A stretch of 64,000 bases of DNA from Campylobacterales bacterium. Its GTDB lineage: Bacteria > Campylobacterota > Campylobacteria > Campylobacterales > Sulfurimonadaceae. The DNA is taken from the NCBI GenBank assembly GCA_016938735.1, contig JAFGUB010000029.1, forward strand, positions 60,558-124,557, read 5' to 3'. Both the position numbers and the translations under genes were made by a program. Below, piece after piece: positions 34,091 to 42,734 of this stretch. The notes under the pieces are model-generated. The model saw only the letters and a list, made by a program, of their open reading frames with translations. It had not been told where the DNA came from and did no database searches. Each line of letters opens with the position of its first letter. Within the stretch, counting starts at the first letter, position 1.

Positions 34091-36187
34091 ATGATGACCC
34101 CGCTGCACGCCTTGCGCCTTTTATACGTCGAATCGCAGATGGCGTGCGCCAACGAAGTACTGGCCTATTTGCAGCCTATCTGCGCCTCCATCGAGCACGC
34201 CGCGACTACCGATCAGGCGCAGGCCTCGTTTCGGCTCAATCCGCATGACATCGTTTTGTTCAGTTTTGATGTGCAGGGGAGTACGCCCGTACTCACGTGT
34301 CTGCAGGCCATACGCGACTGCTCTGCGGAGACGCCGATCATCATCATCGCTTCATCTATGCAGTGCAGTGGGCTTTTTGAAGCGATGGAGGCGGGGTTTG
34401 AGCGTTTCGTCTCCAAACCGATCGATCTGGCACGTCTGGAGCAGCGGCTTCAAAAAAAAGCGCACAATCTTCTGCTCAACCGCGAAACCGACCGCGCCCG
34501 CCACCTGCTAAGCGAGTATCTTAAAGCACTTGAGAGCAGCGTTATCCTCTCCAAAACCGATCCGCGCGGCATCATCACCTACGCCAACGACGCCTTTGTC
34601 GAGATCAGCGGCTATGCCAAAGAGGAGCTGCTGGGACGCGCGCACAACATTATCCGCCACCCCGATACGAGCGCCGAACTCTTTGTAGAGTTATGGCGTA
34701 CCATCAAAAGCGGCCAAATCTGGAAAGGGATCATCACCAACCGCGCCAAAGACGGCAGCAGCTACACCGTTGAATCGACCATCATCCCTATCCTCGATCC
34801 GAGCGGCGGCATTGTGGAGTTTTTGGGAATCCGCCACGACATCACCTCGATGGCAACCCATACCGTGCGCCTTCAAGATGTGGTACGGGAGAATGAATTG
34901 ATCGCGATCAAGCGCTCCAAAGAGGTGATGGCGCGGCTCTACACTGATGCCAACACCGGCATACCCAACGCTCAGGCGCTCCAGCGCGATATTAGCTACT
35001 TTGACAACGGCACCCTCTTTTTGCTCGATGTGAACAACTTCAACATCTTCAACAAGCTGCACGGATTTCTCTTTGGCGACCAACTGCTGAGCGCCATCGG
35101 ATTGCATCTGTCGCACTTGCTGCGCGATAGTGAAAAGCTCTACAAACTCAGCGCCGATCGGTTTGTGATCCTTGCCAAACAGTACGACGAAGAGTACATC
35201 AACTATCTCTGCAACCAGATTTTCGCCTATTTTGACAATACCGAACTCTTCGTCGATACAATCGAGACGCCGGTTTCCTTTAGCATCGGCGTGGCACAGA
35301 TCACCCATGAGCGTGACAGCATCATCGATGCGGAGTTTGCGCTGGATGTGACCAAACGCTTCGGTAAACGCTTCAAAATCATCTACAATAAAGACGCCGA
35401 GGAGTTCATGCAGGAGCGCGAGAGCATCGACTGGCTCAACCGCACGCGTAAATTCATCTACAAGGATATGATTGTTCCCTACTATCAGCCCATCGTAGAG
35501 GTGAGCACGCGGCGCATCTACAAATACGAAGCGCTGGCGCGTGTCATCGAGGGCGACGAGGTGATTGCGCCGTATCGGTTTTTGGGTGCCGCCAAACGGC
35601 TCGGGCTGCTCACTTCCATCACCAAATCGATGATCAACAAAACCTTCGAGCAGTTTAGCGGTACCGAGATTCACTTCTCTATCAATATCACCGAACGCGA
35701 CATCATGGATGGGTATCTGGTGGAGTTTATCAAGCAAAAAGCGGAGCGTTACCACATCAATCCGCGCCGCCTTACCTTTGAAGTACTTGAGAATCTTACC
35801 CTCTCCGAGGAGGGCGAAGTGGTTGCCAAAACCATCGGCCTTATCAAAGACTATGGCTGCAATATCGCCATCGATGACTTTGGCAGCGAACACTCCAACT
35901 TCGGGCGTATCCTCTCGCTGCAAAGCGACTACCTCAAGATCGACGGCGTCTTCGTGCGCGACTGCGACACCGACGGCGAGAAGCAGAAGATCATCGACGC
36001 CATTGTCCAGCTTGCGCGTCGGTTGGGCATCAAAACCATCGCCGAGTATGTCAGCAGCGAAGCGATTTTTGAAACCGTCAAAGCCTTAGTCGTGGACTAT
36101 GCTCAGGGGTATCTGTTTGGGCAGCCTGAGCCGTTTCAGTCTAACGGAACCCCTTTTTTCACCCATCCCGAATCTAGCCATCCTTGA
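34091..36187 (+). CDS. REC-like/PAS/degenerate GGDEF/EAL protein
   Basis: A 698-residue cytoplasmic signalling protein. Residues 5-125 have a receiver fold, but the phosphoacceptor position in HDIVLFSFDVQG is Ser rather than Asp, so it is probably a pseudo-receiver. An Aer-type PAS domain (about 150-260) has IIRHPDTS and TNRAKDGSSY. The GGDEF domain (about 275-430) has SADRF in place of GGDEF and is not expected to make c-di-GMP. The EAL domain (about 450-690) has YEALARV, SINITERD, FEVLEN and IDDFGSEH, so phosphodiesterase activity is likely. The net effect should be c-di-GMP breakdown. Both possible ATGs (34091, 34094) are equivalent. Confidence 0.88.
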   Translation: MMTPLHALRLLYVESQMACANEVLAYLQPICASIEHAATTDQAQASFRLNPHDIVLFSFDVQGSTPVLTCLQAIRDCSAETPIIIIASSMQCSGLFEAMEAGFERFVSKPIDLARLEQRLQKKAHNLLLNRETDRARHLLSEYLKALESSVILSKTDPRGIITYANDAFVEISGYAKEELLGRAHNIIRHPDTSAELFVELWRTIKSGQIWKGIITNRAKDGSSYTVESTIIPILDPSGGIVEFLGIRHDITSMATHTVRLQDVVRENELIAIKRSKEVMARLYTDANTGIPNAQALQRDISYFDNGTLFLLDVNNFNIFNKLHGFLFGDQLLSAIGLHLSHLLRDSEKLYKLSADRFVILAKQYDEEYINYLCNQIFAYFDNTELFVDTIETPVSFSIGVAQITHERDSIIDAEFALDVTKRFGKRFKIIYNKDAEEFMQERESIDWLNRTRKFIYKDMIVPYYQPIVEVSTRRIYKYEALARVIEGDEVIAPYRFLGAAKRLGLLTSITKSMINKTFEQFSGTEIHFSINITERDIMDGYLVEFIKQKAERYHINPRRLTFEVLENLTLSEEGEVVAKTIGLIKDYGCNIAIDDFGSEHSNFGRILSLQSDYLKIDGVFVRDCDTDGEKQKIIDAIVQLARRLGIKTIAEYVSSEAIFETVKALVVDYAQGYLFGQPEPFQSNGTPFFTHPESSHP

Positions 36188-36240
36188 CATACAATTTCGA
36201 GAAGACGTTAGTGTTTATACTCTTCTAATAGTGTGACATA

Positions 36241-36273
36241 TATAATCACTCCTTGTATTGTCAAAACACAAGG
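36241..36273 (+). promoter_or_regulatory. Probable promoter and leader hairpin of the sia-like operon
   Basis: TATAAT at 36241-36246 lies 54 nt before the first start codon. Just after the expected transcription start, CCTTGT (36251-36256) can pair with ACAAGG (36268-36273). A core palindrome at 36296-36305 overlaps the start codon of the next gene. Confidence 0.45.
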
Positions 36274-36299
36274 CGTTTGAAATAAGGAGAATCGTTTAC

Positions 36300-36587
36300 A
36301 TGTACAGATTTCAAAAAATAGTTGTTGAAAAAGCCATCCTGATCTGCTTCATGGTGCTTTTTGGCTCAACAGCCTTCGCCACCACCTTTCAAGTCGCCAA
36401 CGAGACACAACTCGACAAAGTGCTCGAGGTTGTCAATCATGGCGATACCATCGAGCTTCTCGATGATATCGTCGTCACCAAAAGAGTCCAGCTCAAAGTT
36501 CCCGGTCATGTCAGCAATCAGTCAAAGGGACTCTTCATCGATGGGCAGGGTCACACTGTCTCCGTTCCCAAGCCTGGGTACGCATGA
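36300..36587 (+). CDS. Small exported protein resembling the start of a beta-helix protein
   Basis: A 95-residue protein with a clear Sec signal (residues 1-28, ending AFA). The mature part has LEVVNHGDTIELLDDI and LFIDGQGHTVSV, the pattern with which many pectate-lyase-like parallel beta-helix proteins begin. Such proteins continue for hundreds of residues, but here a stop comes at once, overlapping the siaB-like start as ATGA. It is either the remnant of a longer gene lost by deletion or a real small periplasmic partner of the sensor encoded downstream. The good overlap with siaB argues that it is expressed. Function unknown. Confidence 0.55.
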   Translation: MYRFQKIVVEKAILICFMVLFGSTAFATTFQVANETQLDKVLEVVNHGDTIELLDDIVVTKRVQLKVPGHVSNQSKGLFIDGQGHTVSVPKPGYA

Positions 36588-37135
36588 AATTTGGTGCACT
36601 TGAGAATATTCTCGAATCTGATGGCATTATTTTCTTGACTTATGGAGGATTTCTTACTCAGGCGCTCATTTCGGGAATGACTGAAGCGCTTGAGCTTGAG
36701 GCGACCAAAAATGACTTGAGTATGAAGATCACGGGGAATCTTTTTACGATCTTTATCGAGCTGGCACAGAACATGATGAACTATGCAAAGGCACAATCAG
36801 ACCAGCACACCGGAAATGAATCCAAAGGGCTCATTGTCGTCGGTCAGGAGCATGCCGACAAAAACAGTTACTACATCATCAGTCGCAATCTCATCAACGC
36901 CGATGACAAGTCCAAGATCGAAGCGCGGCTTAAAAGTATCGAAGGCATGGATAAAGAGCAACTCAGGGAGCTGTACCGCAAACAGCGAAAAAGTGGAGCT
37001 GGAAAGCATGATCATGGTGCCGGAATCGGATTCATAGAGATTGCTAGAAGGTGTGATACACTGGAACACGCATTTGAACCTGTTGGCGATCATCGCTTTT
37101 TTTTAACTATCAAAACTACTATTCACAAAAATTAA
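36584..37135 (+). CDS. siaB: SiaB-family protein kinase
   Basis: A 183-residue protein of the SiaB family (HATPase-like fold). It opens with DGIIFLTYGGFLTQALISG and has LFTIFIELAQNMMNYA, the N-box-like helix, and GAGIGFIEIARR as the glycine-rich lid. In Pseudomonas, SiaB phosphorylates SiaC and so stops SiaC from switching on the cyclase SiaD (family knowledge). The gene is followed by siaC with 9 bp between, in an operon with a SpoIIE-type phosphatase that would act as SiaA. Confidence 0.88.
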   Translation: MKFGALENILESDGIIFLTYGGFLTQALISGMTEALELEATKNDLSMKITGNLFTIFIELAQNMMNYAKAQSDQHTGNESKGLIVVGQEHADKNSYYIISRNLINADDKSKIEARLKSIEGMDKEQLRELYRKQRKSGAGKHDHGAGIGFIEIARRCDTLEHAFEPVGDHRFFLTIKTTIHKN

Positions 37136-37144
37136 GGAGTGATT

Positions 37145-37519
37145 ATGGAACCACTTAATATTGCTGCAACCTCCTCCACCCCGGCTATTCATCTTAATAC
37201 TACCGGAGCAATCTCGATTGTCGGTAAATCCTATCCTGAAAATACATTTGAGTTCTACAGGCCACTCATGGAGTGGATGGAAGCCTATTTTGATGGCAAT
37301 GCTGCTGAGCAAACAACCGTCAACATGGAGATTGTCTACTTCAATTCCAGTTCATCCAAGCTGTTTTTCGACTTTTTTGATCTTTTGGATGAGCAAAGAT
37401 CGAAGCATGTCATCGAGGTGAACTGGATCTTTCACAAGGAGAACGAAAGCGCTCTTGAAGCAGGTAAAGATTTCAAAGAGGACTTTGCCGAGCTCACCAT
37501 TAACCTTGTAGCCAAATAA
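37145..37519 (+). CDS. siaC: SiaC-family regulatory phosphoprotein
   Basis: A 124-residue protein of the SiaC (DUF1987) family. It has STPAIHLNTTGAISIVGKSY, then ENTFEFYRPLMEWMEAYF and MEIVYFNSSSSKLFFDFF; the Ser-rich turn NSSSSK corresponds to the phosphorylated site, usually written with Thr in Pseudomonas SiaC. SiaC is the swing partner between kinase SiaB and its effector. The ATG at 37145 has AAGGAG at 37134. The next gene is an HD-GYP phosphodiesterase instead of the cyclase SiaD. Confidence 0.88.
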   Translation: MEPLNIAATSSTPAIHLNTTGAISIVGKSYPENTFEFYRPLMEWMEAYFDGNAAEQTTVNMEIVYFNSSSSKLFFDFFDLLDEQRSKHVIEVNWIFHKENESALEAGKDFKEDFAELTINLVAK

Positions 37520-37527
37520 GGCCTAGC

Positions 37528-38307
37528 ATGGGTGCCTATGACAAAGAAAAAAAAGAGTTTGACGACTTTAAAAGCAGTTTTGATAAGTTATACAAAAAAA
37601 TGTCGCGGGTTATCAATCACATGGAGAAAGAGATTCTTCGTAGGGATAACGACTTTCTTGAGCTGAGAAACAAGTACGTAGAGGTCAATGCGTTACAACA
37701 AGAGATCATCAACACCCAAAGAGAGGTGGTGTTTACGATGGGGGCCATCGGCGAGAGCCGATCCAAAGAGACCGGCAACCATGTCAAGCGTGTTGCAGAA
37801 TACTCCAAACTTCTGGCCATCCACTATGGACTCGATGAAGAGGAAGCCGAAATGCTCAAGCAGGCATCGCCCATGCACGATATCGGCAAAGTCGCGATTC
37901 CAGATGCCGTCTTAAACAAGCCAGGACGCTTTAACGACGAAGAGCGCGCCATCATGGATACCCACGCAGATCTCGGGTACCGGATGCTCTGTCACTCCGA
38001 TCGACCGCTGCTGAGATGCGCGGCCATCGTGGCGCACGAACACCATGAGAAATATGACGGTACAGGTTATCCGCAACAACTCAAAGGAGAAGCCATTCAT
38101 ATCTACGGGCGCATTACCGCCGTAGCCGATGTATTCGATGCGCTCGGCAGTGATCGCTGTTACAAAAAAGCGTGGGAGGATGAGCGGATTTTTGAGCTCT
38201 TCAAAGCAGAACAGGGCAAGCACTTTGACCCTCGGCTCATTGATATCTTCTTTGAGCATCTTGATACTTTTCTTGCCATTCGCGAGCAGCTCAAAGATCA
38301 GTTTTAA
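37528..38307 (+). CDS. HD-GYP phosphodiesterase in the sia-like operon
   Basis: A 259-residue protein: an N-terminal coiled coil (about residues 1-60) and an HD-GYP domain with MHDIGKVAIPD and HHEKYDGTGYP, complete for metal and substrate binding. The domain is closely similar to that at 676-2100 (shared RSKETGNH and QASPMHDIGK), so the two probably arose by duplication. There is no receiver domain; control by SiaC binding to the coiled coil is a plausible input (inference). It lies 8 bp after siaC and overlaps the phosphatase gene by 1 bp. Confidence 0.9.
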   Translation: MGAYDKEKKEFDDFKSSFDKLYKKMSRVINHMEKEILRRDNDFLELRNKYVEVNALQQEIINTQREVVFTMGAIGESRSKETGNHVKRVAEYSKLLAIHYGLDEEEAEMLKQASPMHDIGKVAIPDAVLNKPGRFNDEERAIMDTHADLGYRMLCHSDRPLLRCAAIVAHEHHEKYDGTGYPQQLKGEAIHIYGRITAVADVFDALGSDRCYKKAWEDERIFELFKAEQGKHFDPRLIDIFFEHLDTFLAIREQLKDQF

Positions 38308-41066
38308 TGTTTTTGATCGTCCGCTGGATTTTTTTGGTGTGTTGCTTGATCAGCACGCTCCTTAATGCATCCGAAGTATCAACAGGACCTGATCCCAAGC
38401 TGCATGTTCGCTTCACAGGAGATCCCAACTGGCTCCCCTTCGAGGCTTTTGATCCATCCGGTCAATATATCGGGATTGTGGCAGACCATCTTGCGCTCAT
38501 CGAAAATCAAACAAACATCGTTTTTGAAAAGGTTAAACCCAAAAGCTGGCAACACGCGCTTGATCTGGCGCTTGGGGGTGCTGTTGATATCATCTCGGGA
38601 GATATCGACGATGCGACGCTACGCCAACATTTTGATCCCGTCAAACCTTATTTTACCAATGACATTGTGATCGTGATGCATCAGCGGATAGGACATGTTC
38701 AATCGCTTGACACCTTAGCACAAAAGTCGATTGCTATCGTTCAAGGTTATGGTTACACACACAAGCTCTATCAGCAATTCCCCCATCTGCACTTTGTTGA
38801 AGTCAATACCGTACAAGAGGGTCTCAAGGGGGTGGCTTCCGGCAAGTATGACGCCATGTTCGGCACACTAGCAATGATGAGCTACCAGCTCGTACAAATG
38901 GGACTTTCCGATCTAGCCATCGTCGGCGATACGGGATTTGCGATGGAGCTGACGCTGTTTGTACGCAAATCGTCTCCAGAGTTGTTTGAGGCGGTTTCCG
39001 GTGCACTCGCTAGCATAGATGCCAAAACCCAAAATGCGATTCTCAGCCAATGGTACCATGTTCCCCAGATGTTCGATCAGCAACGTCATATCAAGCTCAA
39101 CAGCGCTGAGCGAGCTTGGATCGCACAGCACCCGAAGATTACCTACACTTTAGGGCCTTGGAGTCCGCTCTCGATCATTCAACAACAGAGTGTCGGCGGC
39201 ATCATCAGTGCGTATTTGCACATCATTGCAAACGCCACGGGGCTACAATTTGACTTTATACCAGCCAAAACCGATATGGAGGCCTACAGTATATTTTCCC
39301 GTGGAGAAGCTCAGATTACGACGACGCTTGACACGCAAGCTGATTCTTTGGGGCTGTTAAGTGATCCTTTTAGCACTTTTGCCATGGTCATCGTCACCAA
39401 TGAGAACATTCCATATGTGGACAATCCAGAACGCATTGCACGCAAACGTATTGCTATTGAGCGCATGCACCGACGTCTGGCCTATCTGAAATCTGCATTT
39501 CCAGATGCCGATTTTCTTGAAACCGAGACCATCTCCGAGGCGCTGAAAAAAGTCGCTTATCAAGAAGCCGATGCCTATATCGGGCATCTGGCAGCTGTGC
39601 TCGAACAGATTGACAAGAACGAGTATGGAGACCTGAAAATCGCCGGTAGAATGGAAGCACTTTATGAACACCGCTTCATGATTTCGGCGCAATATCCCGA
39701 GCTACATTCCATCATCAACAAAGTACTTGCCTCCATCGACGAGCATGAACGCGAAGCCATCAATGACGACTGGGTGCATGTCTCCGTTGAAGAGGCATTT
39801 GACTACACGCTACTGTGGAAAATAGGAGCTTTTATCTTACTTCTGTTTGCTATTTTTGCTTACTACAACCGTAAACTCAATCATCAACGAGCATTCATCC
39901 AAACCGTTCTTGACGCCCAAGAGCAGCTGATCATTACGAGCAATGGAGTGCGTATCATCAATGCCAACAAAGCATTCTTCAAGTTTTATCAAATCCGCAC
40001 GGTGGCGGAATTCATGAATACCTATGGGGCTACATGTATTTGTGACACCTTTGATCAGAGCATTCAGGATGGTTTCTTACAAGCGTGGATGGGAGAGATG
40101 TCATGGCTTGATTACGTCATTGCCCAAAACACAGAGAGACATTTCAAAGCACGAATCGTGCGTGACGGAAAAGCACATATTTTTTCAGTTACTGCAGCAG
40201 CACTGCCGGGTACCAAAGGCTATAAGTCAGCAGTATTTACCGAAATCACTCAGATAGAAGAGGCCCGAAAAGAACTTGAAGAGGCACACCGAGCGACTAA
40301 GGATTCTATCGAGTATGCATCCTTGATCCAGCATGCTTTGATTCCGGACGCAACACTGATGCAAGCGCACTATGCGGATCACTTTGTTATCTGGAAGCCT
40401 AGAGATACGGTCGGAGGGGATATTTATCTCTTTGAGGCACTACGTAATGAACATGAGTCACTGTTGATGGTCATCGACTGTACCGGACATGGGGTTCCCG
40501 GAGCATTCGTAACCATGCTCGTCAAAGCCATCGAGCGGCAAATGACTTCGAGGCTCCTGCACAGCGACGAAGCAGTCAGCCCCGCAATATTGCTGCAGAT
40601 TTTCAACAAAAGCATGAAACATCTGCTCAAACAGGAGAGCCGAGATAGTATCAGCGACGCCGGTTTTGACGGCGCAATTCTCTATTATCATAAAGGCGAA
40701 GGCCTGATACGATTCGCATCAGCGCAGCTTCCGCTCTTTTATGTCGCAGGAGAAAGGGTCATGATGCTCAAAGGAGACCGACACTCCATCGGATACAAAC
40801 GCTCTGATCCTGATTACGCTTTTGCCGAACAAACCTTACATGTTACGCCCGGCATGGCACTCTATATTACGACGGATGGCTTTTTGGATCAGACAGGCGG
40901 TGATCAAGGTTTTTCCTTCGGTAAGAGCCGTTTCATCAACCTTATGGAAGAGATCAGCAGCTTGCCTATGTCGCTTCAGCGCGATCGATACCTAGAGGCG
41001 CTCGAAACATATCAGGGCGACTATGCGACGAATGACGACATCACTTTAATCGGATTGAGAATCTAG
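38307..41066 (+). CDS. SiaA-like sensor phosphatase: two solute-binding domains, PAS and SpoIIE
   Basis: A 919-residue membrane protein. A signal/anchor helix (1-22) is followed by two tandem periplasmic solute-binding domains of the SBP_bac_3 type (about 30-250 and 265-495; the first has GDPNWLPFEAF), a transmembrane helix (about 505-523), a PAS-like domain (about 530-645) and a C-terminal SpoIIE/PP2C phosphatase (about 685-919) with VGGDIYLF, IDCTGHGVPGAF and the terminal Asp in TNDDITLIG. SiaA of Pseudomonas is a membrane-bound PP2C that dephosphorylates SiaC. Here the usual sensor part is replaced by two binding-protein domains, so the signal is likely a small solute such as an amino acid (inference). 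Confidence 0.88.
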   Translation: MFLIVRWIFLVCCLISTLLNASEVSTGPDPKLHVRFTGDPNWLPFEAFDPSGQYIGIVADHLALIENQTNIVFEKVKPKSWQHALDLALGGAVDIISGDIDDATLRQHFDPVKPYFTNDIVIVMHQRIGHVQSLDTLAQKSIAIVQGYGYTHKLYQQFPHLHFVEVNTVQEGLKGVASGKYDAMFGTLAMMSYQLVQMGLSDLAIVGDTGFAMELTLFVRKSSPELFEAVSGALASIDAKTQNAILSQWYHVPQMFDQQRHIKLNSAERAWIAQHPKITYTLGPWSPLSIIQQQSVGGIISAYLHIIANATGLQFDFIPAKTDMEAYSIFSRGEAQITTTLDTQADSLGLLSDPFSTFAMVIVTNENIPYVDNPERIARKRIAIERMHRRLAYLKSAFPDADFLETETISEALKKVAYQEADAYIGHLAAVLEQIDKNEYGDLKIAGRMEALYEHRFMISAQYPELHSIINKVLASIDEHEREAINDDWVHVSVEEAFDYTLLWKIGAFILLLFAIFAYYNRKLNHQRAFIQTVLDAQEQLIITSNGVRIINANKAFFKFYQIRTVAEFMNTYGATCICDTFDQSIQDGFLQAWMGEMSWLDYVIAQNTERHFKARIVRDGKAHIFSVTAAALPGTKGYKSAVFTEITQIEEARKELEEAHRATKDSIEYASLIQHALIPDATLMQAHYADHFVIWKPRDTVGGDIYLFEALRNEHESLLMVIDCTGHGVPGAFVTMLVKAIERQMTSRLLHSDEAVSPAILLQIFNKSMKHLLKQESRDSISDAGFDGAILYYHKGEGLIRFASAQLPLFYVAGERVMMLKGDRHSIGYKRSDPDYAFAEQTLHVTPGMALYITTDGFLDQTGGDQGFSFGKSRFINLMEEISSLPMSLQRDRYLEALETYQGDYATNDDITLIGLRI

Positions 41067-41096
41067 TTGCACCATAGCTTATCGACAAGCTATAAT
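41067..41096 (+). promoter_or_regulatory. Probable promoter before the 512-residue unknown gene
   Basis: TTGCAC (41067-41072), an 18-bp spacer and TATAAT (41091-41096). The spacer holds a 7-bp inverted repeat, ATAGCTT / AAGCTAT (41074-41093), which could be an operator. Confidence 0.5.
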
Positions 41097-41120
41097 GCAC
41101 CAATTTAATTTGGACGAACC

Positions 41121-42659
41121 ATGATTTACCAAGATACCATCAGATTTCTCAAACAACATCTTGGGCAGGCCACAAGCTCTGATCACTGGAATGCACGTCT
41201 TAATCTTCAGTTTTTGCTCTTTTTGCAGTCACGTTACGGTGATACTGAAATACGCAAAGAGACGCATGAGATCAAAGAGGCATTTGGTTTCTTTTTTGAA
41301 TCGGTAGGGATGCTCATTTTTGAGTTTTCACTTGAACAAGGCGTTGTGTTTACACTGCACCCTTATCAAATCGAACCATATCAAAGCCGTCATCTTGCAT
41401 CACTCATTGGCATAATTCAATCCCGCCGCCGTGATGTTATCTTTCCCTATCAACAGCGCAACGACCAGATGGCATTGACAGGGCCTATACGCCGCGCCGT
41501 TAACGCGCTGATCGCCACGACTGATGAATCGGTCAACAAAAAAGAGCTGATTCGTCTTGCGATTCGAAAAGCATTACTGCTTGACGATCGAGACTTGATT
41601 CTGATCCAAAAAAGAAAATACCTGGTCAAACTCTTTTTGAGTGCAACCAAAAGTGTCGCCAAGCCTCTTACGCCTGATGACGATTATCATACAGTCCACA
41701 GTATCGACCCCAAAGAGCTACGCCATCACTATGATGAGCTTTTTTCGGAAATCGACATAGAAGCATTTTTAGACAACGTTATGACTGTATTATTCACCAC
41801 CTCACTAGATTTTGATCAGCTCACTAATGAAATTTATGAAAAAAATGCGATCAGGGAGATCCGCCAGCACATTATGAAAGAGCTTTCGTGCTATTTTTCA
41901 GGCAATCAAGAATATGTCGAACAATTATCCGATTTCATCTTGCGCACACATGTGCTCGATATTCATAAGCGTCTGGCCATTCATATCTTTGAGCAGGTCA
42001 CGCTAAAAAACCGGAATGCCGAACGCTTTTTGCAGTACTATTCCGGTGAAATCTATATCGAAAATGGCAACAAATACAGCATTCCGGCGCTTATGACGCC
42101 TGATGGAAAACACTGGAATACCAATTCGGTAGCCTCGATTGCCAAAATGTGGATACATGCACGCAAAAAATTAAAATTGATACAGATTGAAGTGCTCAAC
42201 AAAAAAAACACTTTCGATCTTCAAGAATCCGACTACCGAAGCACCAAAGCACACTTTGAAACACTTGATCAAGAATATAATCTTCTGGCGCATACAACAC
42301 AGGCGCAAAGAGAGGAGCTGGAAAAACTGCGGTTTCAGATTTATGAAGAGACTAAAGAAAAAATGGACCCCAAAAGAGAGCTGGAGCTCAGAAGCGCCGA
42401 AATCAACATGACCAAAGAATTTTCTAGACTAAAATCAAAATTCTTGACACTTAAAAAAGAGCGTGACAATGAGTTTTATGAATTCAAAAACAAAGAAGAA
42501 CTTTACGAAGCCAATCTCAAAGAACGAAGCCGTCTCGAGAGTGATCTTAAAATGCTCAAGCAAAATCTCGATATCAATAGCGAGGCATACCATTCTATTC
42601 TTTCCTCCCTCGTCAAAGCCTTGATGCAACGTAAGCAGTTGATAGAGACATCTAATTAA
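41121..42659 (+). CDS. Unrecognised 512-residue protein with C-terminal coiled coil
   Basis: I do not recognise this protein. It has no signal peptide and no transmembrane helix. Residues 1-330 are predicted mostly helical with many aromatic and charged residues (for example NLQFLLFLQSRYGD and ELSCYFSGNQEYVEQL). From about residue 350 to the end it is very charged, with long heptad-like runs (EELEKLRFQIYEETKEKM, LKSKFLTLKKERDNEF), so a long coiled coil is likely. It follows the sia-like operon with its own promoter and is less GC-rich than the genes downstream, like the sia genes. It may be a structural or signalling partner of that module (inference from position only). Confidence 0.7.
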   Translation: MIYQDTIRFLKQHLGQATSSDHWNARLNLQFLLFLQSRYGDTEIRKETHEIKEAFGFFFESVGMLIFEFSLEQGVVFTLHPYQIEPYQSRHLASLIGIIQSRRRDVIFPYQQRNDQMALTGPIRRAVNALIATTDESVNKKELIRLAIRKALLLDDRDLILIQKRKYLVKLFLSATKSVAKPLTPDDDYHTVHSIDPKELRHHYDELFSEIDIEAFLDNVMTVLFTTSLDFDQLTNEIYEKNAIREIRQHIMKELSCYFSGNQEYVEQLSDFILRTHVLDIHKRLAIHIFEQVTLKNRNAERFLQYYSGEIYIENGNKYSIPALMTPDGKHWNTNSVASIAKMWIHARKKLKLIQIEVLNKKNTFDLQESDYRSTKAHFETLDQEYNLLAHTTQAQREELEKLRFQIYEETKEKMDPKRELELRSAEINMTKEFSRLKSKFLTLKKERDNEFYEFKNKEELYEANLKERSRLESDLKMLKQNLDINSEAYHSILSSLVKALMQRKQLIETSN

Positions 42660-42696
42660 CCGACACCCTGCCCCTATGAGCGCGCCGCACTCATGC

Positions 42697-42727
42697 TACA
42701 ATAAGCCCTATTTTTTGTACATGTAAG
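42697..42727 (+). promoter_or_regulatory. ubiD promoter and leader with core palindrome
   Basis: TACAAT at 42697-42702 is a likely -10, followed in the leader by GTACATGTAA at 42718-42727, directly before the AAGGAG ribosome-binding site (42724-42729). Confidence 0.45.
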
Positions 42728-42734
42728 GAGTCCT

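Noticed and set aside
34691..35923. 410-codon open frame on the minus strand
   Set aside because: Antisense shadow of the REC-PAS-GGDEF-EAL gene; composition follows the mirror of the sense codons and no domain is visible.
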